Positions 1 through 11,034 of a stretch of DNA of 64,000 nucleotides are shown here, piece after piece. The notes beneath the pieces were generated by a model. It had not been told where the DNA came from. It ran no database searches and was given only the letters and a program-made list of their open reading frames with translations. The stretch's first letter is position 1. Every line of letters starts with the position of its first letter. The stretch covers positions 165,539-229,538 of the forward strand of contig JAHLKD010000088.1 in assembly GCA_025526935.1 (NCBI GenBank), in the 5' to 3' direction. This DNA comes from Cladochytrium replicatum (Eukaryota > Chytridiomycota > Chytridiomycetes > Cladochytriales > Cladochytriaceae). A program made the translations under genes and the position numbers.

Positions 1-1019
1 CGCACCCAGATCCTGCAAGTTGTAAGCCCTAGAAGAAGAAAGTAGTTCTCAATAAGCAACTCGCGATTGTTTTCTACAATCGTTTACCTCAGCTTGTCGC
101 GGAGACCGATGCCCCGACCTTCCTGCTGCAAGTACACGACGACGCCTCTGCCCTCGCTCGCAATCATCCTCAGGGATTCCTGCAGCTGCTCCGCGCAATC
201 GCATCGAGCGGATCCGAGAGTCTCGCCTGTGAAACACGACGAGTGGATCCGTACGAGCGGCGCCGACTCTGCAGATTCCGACGGAGTCCCGATGGCGGTT
301 GCAGCGGCGGCGAGTGGCGAGGGTGGTGGGGGCGTGGAGTGGCCGTTGGGTAGCAGCAGGACGGGCAATGCAGCAGCAGGGTTCGAAGACGCGAGACCGG
401 TCGCGGACGCGGGTCGATTCGGGGCGTGTCCGTTCGCATGATGGGCATGCGCGGCGGCGTGCGGATCCCCCAGCGCAAGCAGCAGGGCCGAGTGTGCGTT
501 GGCGTTCCTCGGCTGTGCATGCACAACGCCGCCGTTCCCGTTCCCGTTCCCGTTCTCGTTCGCGCGACCGTGCAAGAATCCCAGCGCCTCGGCCCTCTCG
601 AGCGGGAGCGCGCCCCTCGCGGCTCTGTCGAGGTCGGTCTCGCCGCGGACGAGGATCCTGTTGAGTGTTTTGGAGTGGATGTCGCCGTAGACGATGGCCA
701 GGTGCTCGAGGGCGTCGTGGTTGTTTATGTAGGAGAGGAGGTGGCATTGGCCGCGGGAGGGGTCGGTTGTGGGGATGCGTGCGCGGACGAGGCATTCGAC
801 TTTGAGCAGGGAGGATGGGCCGCAGGGACGGAGGGAGGGGGAGAGTGCGGATTGGGAGAGGGCTGTTGTGAAGTTGAGGGAGGGCAGTTGCAATTGCAGC
901 TGTTGGTGGTGATGTTGGTGAGTATGCAGGTGTGCCGTTTCCGAGGGCATTATTGGGACGAGCGGACGGAAAGTAACCAGTCGCGAGATTCTCGATTCTC
1001 TGGAGGCTGGAAATATCAC
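1..1019 (-). CDS. RIB1: GTP cyclohydrolase II (5' exon and start of exon 2; gene runs off the left edge)
   Basis: Catalyses the first committed step of riboflavin synthesis, opening GTP to a diaminopyrimidine with release of formate and pyrophosphate; probably cytosolic. Exon 1 is 88-1019, an intron of 59 nt (29-87, GTAAAC..TAG) follows, and exon 2 occupies 1-28 and continues outside. Near the end of exon 1 the zinc-ligand pattern [14 protein letters not shown] puts cysteines at about residues 262, 273 and 275, the spacing known in RibA, followed by the active-site stretch [11 protein letters not shown]. Splicing restores the conserved [12 protein letters not shown] run across the junction, which fixes the intron. 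The first ~250 residues are His-, Gln-, Asn/Gly- and Pro-rich low-complexity sequence, longer than usual for the family. Two starts are possible: 1019, or an internal Met at 950 (MPSETAHL). I cannot decide between them. The gene diverges from the ankyrin-type gene at 1126. Confidence 0.9.
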
Positions 1020-1125
1020 ATCCGTGCACGAAATGTGGGTACGGTTGCAGCAATAGCACTAGCAATAGCAACTAAGCAAATAATGCTAGAACAAAATAAC
1101 AATAATAACAATAGCAACAATAACA

Positions 1126-4100
1126 ATGCAGTATTCGCTGCTCTTGTCCACGTTGCACTCGCTGCCTCATCCAATCATGGTGCCCCCGCGCGACAACACC
1201 ACCAACAGGTTCGGCGCGGAGAACAACATGCGCATCACAGTGCCAAATGACGACCCTCAGCGCCAGTCCGACCACGCGCTCAACCACAGTCGTTCGTCCT
1301 CGGGAGGAAGCAGGGACGGTCAGAAAGGTGGCAACTCGAACGCAGGCAGATCGAACGGAATTGGTTACAACTACAACAGCAGCAATAACTCAACCCATCG
1401 GAGAATGAACGGACCGGAGGGCAATGCAAACGGATACGACAACACCACCCAACGTCAGCGCAACCACGACAACATCAACAACGGACGTGGAAACAACCGC
1501 AACGGTGGAAATATCCGTAATCCAAACAACAACAATAACGACAACCGTCGCCACAGCGGGACGGGAAATGGTGGTGGACAGAGGCTGCAGGTGCAAGATC
1601 GCGTGGGGCAGCGGAACCCCAACTATACGATTGGCTTCATCCCTCCACCGCCGCTTTTCTATGCTCCTACTCCGGAGCAAGATCTGGGTCCGACCCAGAA
1701 CTTTGCACAAGCTGGGCCTCCCATCATCCGCTTATTGGGCGGTCACACATTCCAGGTTCGGAACGTGGGTTTACCAGAGAAAGACGTTGTGGTCCTGCCC
1801 GTCACGAACAACTTCGATGATGAATTTTTATTTGACGACATCGACCCCGCGCCCAACAAGCGCAGAAGGTTGGACCTGAACGGGAAGATAAGCGTCTCGG
1901 TCGACAGCGCCGAACTGACGTCCCCTGAACTGCCGCCAGTGGAGGACGATCTTTTGTCGTCGTCTTCTTCATCAGGAACGGCGAACAGCTCGCGCTCTGG
2001 GAGGATTGCAAACGATTTGCCGGTTGATAATGCCAGGCTTGAAGAACGGAAGAAGCGATTTTCCCTTACGGTTACGAGGAATGGCGAGCGTCGGATGGCG
2101 AATGACGAAGATTCGGGAGGTGCTGACCCGAACCTGAAGGATGATGAAGGCTCGGGAAGTGCTGGCCCGAGTGTGAGATTTGTTCCTGGATTGGCGAGCT
2201 CTGCCAATTCTCCGTCTGCGAGGAGGGTGATTGCGGTCGTCGATGGACAAAATCCTGTCTCTGAAGAGGAGAAATCGCACGTTGAACTGCCGAATTTGCA
2301 AGCGGAGCTGCCGAAGCCGCTAGAAGAACATCCGAAACCATCGTCACCACTGGTCAAGGTGGAGCCGAAGGTGGATCCAGTTACAGTAGCCAGACAGGAG
2401 AAAGTGATGATCAAGATCGAGGACGAACCCAAGATTAAAGTCGAAATAAAGGAGGAGTATGAGAAGGTGTTCAGCGGCGCAAGCTCGGTGGTCAGCGATG
2501 ACCGCGAAGAATTGCTCGGACGATCTGAAAGTGTGCCTGAGAGTGTGCGAATGGAGGTTGAAGTGGAACGAAAAGTAGAAGCACTACCCATGGAAGTGGA
2601 TCGTGTGCAGCCAGAGGGAAACGCACTTGGAGGACTGCAGCTTCCGGAATACAAACGACAAAACTCGAGCAACCTGGCTTCCTGCGACGACTCAACACCA
2701 ATCAGCCTACCCTTGCGCGAGCCACCTGAAAGTAAAACGGGAACCCCGGCTGAAAGCCCTATGGTTCTTGAACGTGGTGATGAAGACAAAGGCAATGCCA
2801 TCGAAGCGGATGCACTTGAACAAGAAGATCTCGATGTTACCAAGGACGCTGCCAACGTAGAAGAACCAGTGCAATCGCCGGATCAGAGCATAGACGGCGG
2901 ATGGTACAACCCATTCCGGGGGTACGAAGCCTACTTCTCATGCTACACCCTCGACCCCCGCAAACTCTTCGAGCTCATCCGCGACACCCCGAAATGGACT
3001 CTCGAAACCATCTTCTTCCTGAAACACATCCAAAAGTCACACCCCTCCCTCTTCCGCAACTACCGCCACGACGCCGCCGACTCCGATCTGCTGACCTACC
3101 TCCACCTCGCCTGTGCCGCCGACTACGACGAATCCCTCGTGTCCCCGATCGCCCGCGCGCATCTGACCTGGTACCCCGACATCGGCAAGTTCTCCGTCCC
3201 GCCCGAGTTTGAGTACAACGAATCCAACGATTTCGGCCCGCTCGTGAAGTCTCTCGTCGAGACCTTCCACGACGACGACCTGTGCTCCCTCGAGGAGCCC
3301 ACAAAGTCCGACCTCACACCCATCGCCCTCGCCCTGCGGGCGAACAACCACTTCATCGTGTCCCACCTGCTCTCGTTCGGAGTCAAGATCGACGCGCTCA
3401 AAGGCGACCAGACGACTGCGATGAAGCTCATCGGACGCTGCAAGCTCGGCGTCGTAGACTGGCTCGTTGACTATACCAACCAAGCTGTCGAGGATCGTCC
3501 TTGGATGTTGGCAAAACAGCCCGGTGTGGACGACGAGGATCTCGAGGTCCTGTTGAAGAGCGTGTACAGGATCGCGCTTGGTTTCGAGATGGACGTGAGA
3601 AAGTACCCTTCGTTGCTGAAACAGCGGCCGTCGCTGGGCGTGCGCGGACAGTCGCTCGTGAGATTTAACCTCCTGCACGTCGCCGTGGTCGCGCAGAAAA
3701 CCGAGGCAGTGAGGTTCCTGGCGGACAAGGTCGAAGATCAGCCGCTCGTTATCCAGCAGGTGCAGAACGGCGAGGTGGAGTTGTCGACGATGGATTTTGC
3801 GTTGCGGACGAACCGCGATGGTGTCGCTGGCGCGCTCGCTGCGATGGGCACATTCCGGTTCTCGATGATTGAGCTTCGATCGTGGGTCGCGAGGAGGGTC
3901 GTGGATGCGTGGAAGGTTCTGAAAAAGTCTGATTTTCTTGCGGTGATGCGGGATATGAGTAAAGAAGGTTGGTTTAATGGAGACGACCTTGCACGTGCGG
4001 ACAAGGAGATATTGCCATCGGAGACGTTCAAGAGGAACGTGGAGACGATAAGGAAAAAGATCGCGGATGTGGTGATGAACCTTGACCTGAAAGATCTCAT

Positions 4101-6366
4101 GGGCGTATCGTTCCAGGAAGATGACTTTGGAGTAGTAGACGCTTTGCCTCAGTCGTTGAGCAGCGCGAAACTGGCAGAGGTGCTGGTTATGCTAGGTGCC
4201 TACAGCGAAAGAAATCTCTCTGCACTGCTTACCGATGATGGGTTACTGGGACAGGTGATGAGTTGGAGATTCCATCCTTTCAATGAAAGCATCCTCCACC
4301 TCCTGATCCGCAGATATGGTGGTTTTGCGGTGACCGAGTCGTCATCAACAGAAGCGACCGCATCGGCCCTCGATCTCTCGGACTTTGCGATACAAGTCTC
4401 CGAACGCTTCCCAAACCTGCTCTCACTCACCAACAACCGGGGCGAGAACGTCTTCCACATCATCGCCCGCCTGTCCACACCCTGGTCACCGCACTGGGAC
4501 AAACTCCTCAAAGTCCTTGTGTACGACCGCAACGGCAAATCGCGCATCCCCGGAGCTCTCCAAGCCCGCGACAACCTTGGGCACGTGCCCCTCAGCGCCG
4601 CCATTGTCGCCGGTGTCCTCGCAGAACGCGACTCCGACTCCCCCAAATCCGGCATTCCGTGCGCAACGGTTCTGAGCGAGGCGATGGGGAACGTAGGCGG
4701 GAGCGAGAAGGAGGTATATGCGGGTGTGATCGATAGCGCGGTGGGTACAAAGCTGAACTCGCTCAAGGCGTTGATTTCGAGCGACGTGGGCGTGTGGAGA
4801 GCCACGGGATCGTGCGCGAGGAGCCTTCTCGGTGAGATTTTTGAGCGAATGGGCGAGTTTGGGTATGATATTCGGAAATCGTTCGATGGGGTTGGGACGG
4901 TTGTTGATATGATTGCGATGGTTGAAGCGGGCAGAGCGAGCAGCGAGCGGATGATGGACGACGAGATGGAGGATGAGGAGGCGACAGGGTGGGACGACGT
5001 CGTGCAACAGTTGAAGAATCTTGGAATCGCGGAGACAGGCGCGTGGAAGAATGCGGGAGCTGAGAAGCAGAAGGATGGACCGACGCCGATGTATGTTGAT
5101 AAAGTGGAGCAGACTGGATCTGTAACGGCTTCGACCTCGACGGCAACGGTGGATGATCACCAAAAACCCGACCCAGAAAACAGCACCAAGCCGTCGGGAT
5201 CACGGAACCCGTATATGGATCGCACCATTCTCGAGCGCGTACTACGAAGTGCTAACAAGAAGAAAATTATCTTGGACGTCTCGAACGACTTCAAATCTCA
5301 CTTTGAAAAGAGGCCACCGATCGACTCGGCGACGGGCAACGATTGGCTTCATCTTGTAGCGCTCCAGGGAGACATTACCAAATTCATGAAGATATATCAT
5401 GCCGCATGCAGTTCTCCAAACCTGATGCGGACGCTGGAGATGTGGAACAGCCACGCCCTGCGTTTGAACAAGTACGCCCAGTATCCGTTCATGAGCTTGC
5501 TGCAATCGAAGAATGCGCATGCGCTGGATGTCGAATATGCCGAGCTTGCGCTGGATTTATTGGTGACGACCGTGTCGGCGTCAAGTTTATTTGGACCATT
5601 CAGTGGCGCCGATGTGAAGACCAAAGAAGCAACGTACTTGAACAAAAAGGACAGCTCCGCAAAGACCTCGCTGATGATCAGCCTTGCCATGGACGCCATG
5701 CTCTTCGCCAAGGTACGAATCGACAATCTGGATGATCTGAAGGGGTGGGTTTCCAAAGCCGTCTCGGTGACGAACCCGGCTGGCAACGAGATCCGAGCAT
5801 TTGCGCGTGAGAAGATACCCGAGATCGGAGTCCTGGACAACCTCCATCCTCTGGTTATTTCGCCGTTGACGAGAGCGTTGCTGATGCGAGGGGCCGTCGT
5901 TCCGCTCGACATGCTGCACGACCTTTGCGGGGCTTGGAAGCCTGTGGCGGATAGTAACACGAGCGTCTGGCCTCGGAACAGCTACACGCTCACGCCCACG
6001 CAGTTTGTGGGCCTTTTCGCGCGAGTGGTCGCCTACGGTGGGGTGGAGCTGAATCAGGTGGATGAGGCCGGGAAGACGCCTTTTGATCGTTTGAAGTCAA
6101 ACATGTCGACGACGAATATGGCGGATTACACCATTGCGATGATGGGGCTCAATGCGATGGGTGCGCATGGGAGCCAGGTTGCGGTCGGTAAGCCGCAGAA
6201 TACTGGATCGTCGGGCTTGGGGCGTGGAGATAGTTGGAGGCCGGGAGATTCGAGTCGAGGGAGCGTATCGACATTGTCGCGATATGATAGTTACCAACGG
6301 GGTGGCAGAAGTTCTCAGAGCTCAAGTCCCCGTTCACTCACCCCTGATCGTCATTCCAGGCGTTGA
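1126..6366 (+). CDS. Large ankyrin-repeat-type protein with disordered acidic/NLS N-terminus (1746 aa, intronless)
   Basis: I do not recognise a named orthologue. A single uninterrupted frame of 1746 codons. The first ~590 residues are low complexity: Asn/Gly/Arg-rich, then Ser/Glu/Pro-rich, with a basic NLS-like PNKRRRLDL near residue 245 and four closely spaced psi-K-x-E motifs at about 408-443. A folded part begins near 590 (WYNPFRGYEAYFS). Scattered ankyrin-like units follow, for example TPIALALRANNHFIVSHLL, FNLLHVAVVAQKTEAVRFL, GENVFHIIARL, NDWLHLVALQGD and AGKTPFDRL near the C-terminus. The tail is Ser/Arg-rich. A role as a nuclear scaffold is a guess from the NLS-like and ankyrin features. 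The start could also be the second Met (residue 18, position 1177). It is unusual here in having no intron over 5.2 kb. Confidence 0.8.
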   Translation: MQYSLLLSTLHSLPHPIMVPPRDNTTNRFGAENNMRITVPNDDPQRQSDHALNHSRSSSGGSRDGQKGGNSNAGRSNGIGYNYNSSNNSTHRRMNGPEGNANGYDNTTQRQRNHDNINNGRGNNRNGGNIRNPNNNNNDNRRHSGTGNGGGQRLQVQDRVGQRNPNYTIGFIPPPPLFYAPTPEQDLGPTQNFAQAGPPIIRLLGGHTFQVRNVGLPEKDVVVLPVTNNFDDEFLFDDIDPAPNKRRRLDLNGKISVSVDSAELTSPELPPVEDDLLSSSSSSGTANSSRSGRIANDLPVDNARLEERKKRFSLTVTRNGERRMANDEDSGGADPNLKDDEGSGSAGPSVRFVPGLASSANSPSARRVIAVVDGQNPVSEEEKSHVELPNLQAELPKPLEEHPKPSSPLVKVEPKVDPVTVARQEKVMIKIEDEPKIKVEIKEEYEKVFSGASSVVSDDREELLGRSESVPESVRMEVEVERKVEALPMEVDRVQPEGNALGGLQLPEYKRQNSSNLASCDDSTPISLPLREPPESKTGTPAESPMVLERGDEDKGNAIEADALEQEDLDVTKDAANVEEPVQSPDQSIDGGWYNPFRGYEAYFSCYTLDPRKLFELIRDTPKWTLETIFFLKHIQKSHPSLFRNYRHDAADSDLLTYLHLACAADYDESLVSPIARAHLTWYPDIGKFSVPPEFEYNESNDFGPLVKSLVETFHDDDLCSLEEPTKSDLTPIALALRANNHFIVSHLLSFGVKIDALKGDQTTAMKLIGRCKLGVVDWLVDYTNQAVEDRPWMLAKQPGVDDEDLEVLLKSVYRIALGFEMDVRKYPSLLKQRPSLGVRGQSLVRFNLLHVAVVAQKTEAVRFLADKVEDQPLVIQQVQNGEVELSTMDFALRTNRDGVAGALAAMGTFRFSMIELRSWVARRVVDAWKVLKKSDFLAVMRDMSKEGWFNGDDLARADKEILPSETFKRNVETIRKKIADVVMNLDLKDLMGVSFQEDDFGVVDALPQSLSSAKLAEVLVMLGAYSERNLSALLTDDGLLGQVMSWRFHPFNESILHLLIRRYGGFAVTESSSTEATASALDLSDFAIQVSERFPNLLSLTNNRGENVFHIIARLSTPWSPHWDKLLKVLVYDRNGKSRIPGALQARDNLGHVPLSAAIVAGVLAERDSDSPKSGIPCATVLSEAMGNVGGSEKEVYAGVIDSAVGTKLNSLKALISSDVGVWRATGSCARSLLGEIFERMGEFGYDIRKSFDGVGTVVDMIAMVEAGRASSERMMDDEMEDEEATGWDDVVQQLKNLGIAETGAWKNAGAEKQKDGPTPMYVDKVEQTGSVTASTSTATVDDHQKPDPENSTKPSGSRNPYMDRTILERVLRSANKKKIILDVSNDFKSHFEKRPPIDSATGNDWLHLVALQGDITKFMKIYHAACSSPNLMRTLEMWNSHALRLNKYAQYPFMSLLQSKNAHALDVEYAELALDLLVTTVSASSLFGPFSGADVKTKEATYLNKKDSSAKTSLMISLAMDAMLFAKVRIDNLDDLKGWVSKAVSVTNPAGNEIRAFAREKIPEIGVLDNLHPLVISPLTRALLMRGAVVPLDMLHDLCGAWKPVADSNTSVWPRNSYTLTPTQFVGLFARVVAYGGVELNQVDEAGKTPFDRLKSNMSTTNMADYTIAMMGLNAMGAHGSQVAVGKPQNTGSSGLGRGDSWRPGDSSRGSVSTLSRYDSYQRGGRSSQSSSPRSLTPDRHSRR

Positions 6367-6664
6367 TTTTTTTGTTTGCATAATTTTGGATTCCCTATTT
6401 CTGCGGATTTTCTCGTTTATTTCTTCTTCCAGACCCTCTCCATGTTGACGGTTGGTGCGACGTATTGACGATTTCAAGGCTGCTGAGAATTGGACCGTTA
6501 CGGAGCTTGAATTCGTTTGTAAATATATACCAAACATGTTGCCGATCAAGCTATCTGTCTCAATTTTTGCTCAATCTGCAATAATGGCTAAGGAATATAT
6601 TGCTGGTCCAAGTGCTTCCGAACTAAATGTACACACAAGGCAATTGCCACCGCAAAGACGCTCT

Positions 6665-8600
6665 TTAATGCTGTGCCCACTGGATGGAGTTAATGTCGAT
6701 TCCTTCTTGAACCACTAATGGCGAATAAAACGGATTATCAGTGTTATGTATCCTCGTTCACTGAACAAACACGTACTCTCCCACAATGGGCTCATTTCCC
6801 TAAGGCGCGAAACGTGCGAAACGACTTGCTTTACCGTGTAATCCACCTCTTCATCCGTCGTGAACCTACCGATACCGAAACGGATCGACGAGTGTGCCAT
6901 TGCCTCATCGGCACCGAGAGCGCGGAGAACATACGATGGCTCGAGCGAGGCCGACGTGCACGCGCTACCTGAAGACAGTGCGATCTCCTTCAACGCCATC
7001 AGAAGCGATTCACCCTCCACGTACGCAAACGACAGATTAACACAGCCTGCGAGGACAGATGAAAAAGCGTAAGCGATCTCGCGGATCGTGTCTAGCTTGA
7101 TGATGTAACGCACCGGGATACCAAGCCGTCAGGTCACCGTTTCGCACCACATCGGCAACCTGCGAGGTGATCCCGTTCACCAATTTCTCGGCCAACTTTC
7201 GTATTCTTTTCGAGTCGTACTAAAAGATTTGTCAGTTCACGAGAAACTCCGTACATTCATTTCCTTACGCTCATCTCCTCTGCTGCAATTCTGCATGCCT
7301 CTCCGAGTCCAGCGACGAGCGGGGTTGGCACAGTGCCACTCCTCAAACCACGCTCCTGTCCACCGCCCGACATAAGAGGTTCCAGCCTCACACGCGGCCG
7401 CCTGCGCACGTACAGCGCACCCACGCCTTTGGGACCGTAAACTTTGTGGCCAGAAATTGACATAAGGTCAATGTTCATCGCGTTCACGTCTAGTGGAATT
7501 TTCCCTGCCGCCTGTGCTGCGTCGGTCTAAATAAATAATGATCAATCAAGAAATTTAAACGGTAAACAGTAGCGTTTTTACTGACATGGAAGAACACTTT
7601 ACGCTCTTTGCAGATGCGGCCGATTTCAGCAATGGGTTGGATCACACCGATCTCGTTATTCACGGTCATCACAGAGACTAGCGCAGTGTCGGGCCGAATC
7701 GCCGCCTTTAATTCCTGATGAAAAAACGTATGCTTGAGCACCATTCGTATAGCAAATATTTTGTTACACGTACGTCCAGATCGATCAGACCATTTTGCTT
7801 CACTTTCAAGTAAGTGACATCAAAGCCTTCCTCTTGCAACACTCTGCACGAGTCCAGCACACATTTGTGTTCCGTCTGGGTTGTGATCACATGGCGCTTG
7901 TTGGTTTTGTAGAACCGTGCGACACCTTTCACACTGAGATTATTGCTCTCCGTTGCTCCGGATGTGAAAATGATTTCTTTTGGGTCCGCCTTTATCAGCG
8001 CAGCGACGTGCTATCCAATTCAGCGCTGTGAGCTACGCATTGCATTCGTTGCTTTTGATCGTGCAATACCTTGCGAGCAGTTTCAACAGCCTCCTCTGAT
8101 TCCCACCCGTACTGATGTGTTCTCGAGTGTGGGTTTCCGTGAAGATGCGTATAGTACGGCAACATGGCATCCAACACTCGAGGGTCAACCCGACTTGTCG
8201 CCTGGTAGAAAGAAATAGTTTAATTCTCAGTTGAAGTTAATCATGCGAATTCGCTTCGCAACCTGCTCATCCAGATAGATTGGTCTGTACGACCCCGATT
8301 CATTTCTGCGTGAATTGCGCTCCAACGAAACCGCATCTGAAAATGAGAGGGATACTGTGATGAGAGGAGATTTACATAATTTTAGAATTATCCAGATATT
8401 TCTATCTGATTCTTGGATTTACCTGCGGAGTTTTCAGCAAGCGAAGCAAAATGCCTGTTGTTGGATGGAGTGGCGGTCTTCGAACCGCTCGGAATGGGAA
8501 GAGCAGTGACCACTCTCAGCGGACTAGCACCCACACACCCTGCACCGACTGCACCCCCGATCGCTGCTACTCTGCCCAAAAGTGCGAGGTTCTTCAGCAT
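6665..8600 (-). CDS. NFS1: Mitochondrial cysteine desulfurase NFS1 (nine exons, 477 aa)
   Basis: PLP enzyme that takes sulphur from cysteine for iron-sulphur cluster assembly in the mitochondrial matrix. Exons on the minus strand: 8423-8600, 8263-8336, 8070-8201, 7774-8010, 7586-7714, 7526-7269, 7219-7114, 7046-6777 and 6714-6665; they sum to 1434 nt. Introns are 86, 61, 59, 59, 59, 49, 67 and 62 nt. Exon 1 encodes an Ala/Arg/Ser-rich presequence ([16 protein letters not shown]). Visible family motifs are [21 protein letters not shown] across a junction, the PLP-lysine stretch [16 protein letters not shown] (Lys about 278), the catalytic-cysteine loop [14 protein letters not shown] (Cys about 400), RFGIGRFTT, and the terminal [12 protein letters not shown] that ends on TAA. 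The last junction (GAG A / TG GTT) is fixed by that conserved tail. Length matches fungal Nfs1. The gene converges on the ankyrin-type gene with a 298-bp gap. Confidence 0.95.
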
Positions 8601-8999
8601 CGGAACGTCGACGTATCAATTCTCAAGCCACGCGACTGTTAAATATGTGACTTTTCTTATTTTCTATCGCTGTTCTAAAAGGAAGATCCTCCAGACAAGT
8701 GTTTTTTATGCCAGATCAAACTGCTTGCTCTCCACCAGTCCTCAACCCAAGTACGGCACAACTGCCGACCCCACGTTTGGTGGGAAAACCATGTTTAAAC
8801 AAGCGCAGTTCTGTCTTTCCACCACTGAAACATGAAGTGCTGGCCAAGAGACCCATTCGGAGCTTTAAAGGAAGGCCAATCTAGTACCTCGACAAAGCCC
8901 TCTCACTTACTATAACTATAGTATCGTCCAAACACTCCATTTCAGTTCAAGATTCACTTTCCACCCTCACAGTGCTCCAAGCATTCGATCCTCAATAAT
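8601..8999. other. Intergenic, upstream of NFS1
   Basis: About 400 bp between the NFS1 start and a WW-repeat fragment. It must contain the NFS1 promoter. I see no convincing ORF, RNA gene or repeat in it. Confidence 0.5.
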
Positions 9000-9205
9000 G
9001 TGGTTCGCAGGAGCATATCGCTTCAGTTCTTCTTCCACCAGTCGAGAACATCGACATGTCTGTTTTCGCTGGCATGATCCATTCTCCAACCTCGTCGATT
9101 CCACTCTCCTTCCCCTCCCAACTCGCACAGTCGAGTGAATGTCCTTTTAAACATGACCGGGCAACATTTCGAACCGCAATTAAGGGCGGTTGAACTTGGG
9201 CTCAC
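9000..9205 (-). pseudogene. Fragment of a WW-repeat (ankyrin-like) gene
   Basis: The minus strand encodes DHASENRHVDVLDWWKK, one recognisable unit of the repeat found eleven times in the neighbouring intact gene (9753-10985), followed by a stop. The 35 codons upstream in the same frame do not resemble the family. It is best read as the remnant of a third tandem copy; start and end are approximate. No function is expected. Confidence 0.6.
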
Positions 9206-9752
9206 ATAAAAATGGAATATCTTGGTGTTACACTGGTGCAGTCAATAGTAAATGGTCGTGGCTAGATTGGGAATCAAAGATACTCTTGTTGGTTGTCTAT
9301 CAACCATCTCCCAAGGAATCAAAAGCAAAACTGACCTGACGGCAATCCCGTGGGATTGTCGGGCTCGGTCGGTCTGCTGAGCTGCAATTGAAAGTTACAG
9401 ATCTTCTCTTTACGGTGTTTATTTTCCAGAGCAACTTCGTCGCTGACCGAATGACTCCGTATGTTGGCGATTTTATGAGAATGCGCTAGTTGAGTAATGG
9501 CAAATATGTGCGAGTGGTCAAAAAACCAAATTTTCGTCAAAGACTCAGATTTTTGTGGATGTTAACTACGGAAAAACGTCTGCGGTTGATTTAGCTGGTG
9601 AATGAAAGCTTTCCTGTCTCGCGGGAACTAGATTGAGAGTAAGTGATGGTCTGAAGGGTTTCTTTGCAAACATTACCAACCATCTTTGCCCAAAAGTTAC
9701 CATCTTTTGACTCACGAAAACATTCGAAAACATCAGCTCCCCAACGCTCTTG
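9206..9752. other. Intergenic between WW-repeat copies
   Basis: About 550 bp downstream of the intact WW-repeat gene. Short ORFs here on either strand have no recognisable domains. I see no RNA gene or clear repeat. Confidence 0.45.
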
Positions 9753-10985
9753 TCATTCTGTGGTGATGTATCGCACGTCTACTAAATCGCTCATACTTTC
9801 ACATGGCAAATCAGTCCACTTCTGTTCAAGCCCGATGTCTTGCAACCACCGCAGCACATCATGGTGGTTAGCAGCTTTCGCAAATCGTATCGCCCGTTCC
9901 GTCCACTTCATATCAAGACCGCTTTGATTCCACCATTGAAGAACGGCGCCATTGCCCGAACTAATTGCGGGATCCATTGCGCGATCCGTGTACTTCAGAT
10001 CGAGGCCGCTCTCTTTCCACCACTGCAGCACTCCAACGTGACCATTGGCACTGGCTTTGTCGATTGCATGTTCCGTGTACTTTATCTCAAGGCCACTTCC
10101 CATCCACCACGAGAGAACGTCAATTCGACCTCTTTCGCTCGCAAGATTGATTGCCATGCCACTCCATTTCGGTTCGAGTCCACTCTCTTTCCACCATTGC
10201 AGAACAGGAATAAGCCCTTCCTTGCTGGCAAGGTCCATGGCGCCATCGTTGTAACGCATCTCGAGCCCACTATCTTTCCACCAATCCAGCACATCGATAC
10301 GACCCTCTTCGCTCGCATTCATGATGGCAATAAAGCTATACTCCAGTCGGAGACCGCTCTCTTTCCACCAGCGTAGGACGTCGACGTGGCCATACCTACA
10401 CGCATAGTCGATTGTGTTGGCGGTGTAAACGAGATCCAATCCACTCCTCTTCCACCAGTCCAAAACTTCAACTAGACCATTTCGACTTGCGGAGTCAACC
10501 ATCCAACGGGATCGTTTGAGTTCGAGTTTGCTCGCTTTCCACCAGTCCAGGGCCGGGATGTTTGAAGTTGCCATCGCATTGGCTGTCCATCTCATTTCAA
10601 GTCCGCTGCTTTTCCACCAGTCAAGCACGCCAACGTGACCATTCTCACTCGCTTCGTTCATCGCGGACTCAGTCCATCGCATTTCTAGACCACTGTTTTT
10701 CCACCAGCCGAGAACGGCGACGTGCCCGTTCCTGCTTGCACGATCCATTGCGGCTTCAGTATAAACATACGGCCCAGGTCGTTCTATGAATAAAACTAGT
10801 ACATGGACAAGGCCGCGCTCGCTAGCTCCGTCCATTGTTATGATTCGATGAATGAGCTTCGAGCTTAAATGGCGTCTTCGTAACGTTGATGCTAGTCTGA
10901 ATGCAAGGAGTGGGCGCGATGCCCACTCTCCGAGCCGGAGAAGGATTTCGTCGATGATTTCTATCGGTAAAGACACCATTCTCAC
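9753..10985 (-). CDS. Intact WW-repeat (ankyrin-like) protein with F-box-like N-terminus (410 aa)
   Basis: Function unknown. Residues ~5-40 (SLPIEIIDEILLRLGEW...) fit an F-box-like pattern. The rest is a tandem array with a period near 29 residues: ASxNGHVxVLDWWKxSGLEMKWTExAMD. Ten units carry the VLxWWxxSG core, the first unit has VLVLFIERPG and the last has VLRWLQDIG. The pattern A-S-x-N-G-H-x-x-V-L resembles the first helix and turn of ankyrin repeats but is shorter than the canonical 33 residues. If the F-box reading is right, a substrate-adaptor role with the array as binding surface is plausible; this is inference. Start at MRMVSLPIEII is supported by the paralogous start at 12091 (VPIEIIDHIILLLGEW). 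Decayed relatives lie at 9.0, 11.0-12.1, 34.3-34.8 and 61.1-62.3 kb. Confidence 0.75.
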   Translation of the reverse strand: MRMVSLPIEIIDEILLRLGEWASRPLLAFRLASTLRRRHLSSKLIHRIITMDGASERGLVHVLVLFIERPGPYVYTEAAMDRASRNGHVAVLGWWKNSGLEMRWTESAMNEASENGHVGVLDWWKSSGLEMRWTANAMATSNIPALDWWKASKLELKRSRWMVDSASRNGLVEVLDWWKRSGLDLVYTANTIDYACRYGHVDVLRWWKESGLRLEYSFIAIMNASEEGRIDVLDWWKDSGLEMRYNDGAMDLASKEGLIPVLQWWKESGLEPKWSGMAINLASERGRIDVLSWWMGSGLEIKYTEHAIDKASANGHVGVLQWWKESGLDLKYTDRAMDPAISSGNGAVLQWWNQSGLDMKWTERAIRFAKAANHHDVLRWLQDIGLEQKWTDLPCESMSDLVDVRYITTE

Positions 10986-11034
10986 AAATGCAAATTTGAA
11001 TGTTCAAAATCAAAAATGGATTAAAACGAATCAA

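Noticed and set aside
426-1250. 274-codon ORF on the plus strand, rich in Val/Gly/Glu
   Set aside because: Antisense to RIB1 exon 1, whose catalytic motifs are clear.
1743-2855. 370-codon Ser-rich ORF on the minus strand
   Set aside because: Antisense shadow of the Glu/Lys/Ser-rich part of the large ankyrin-type gene, with no family motifs.
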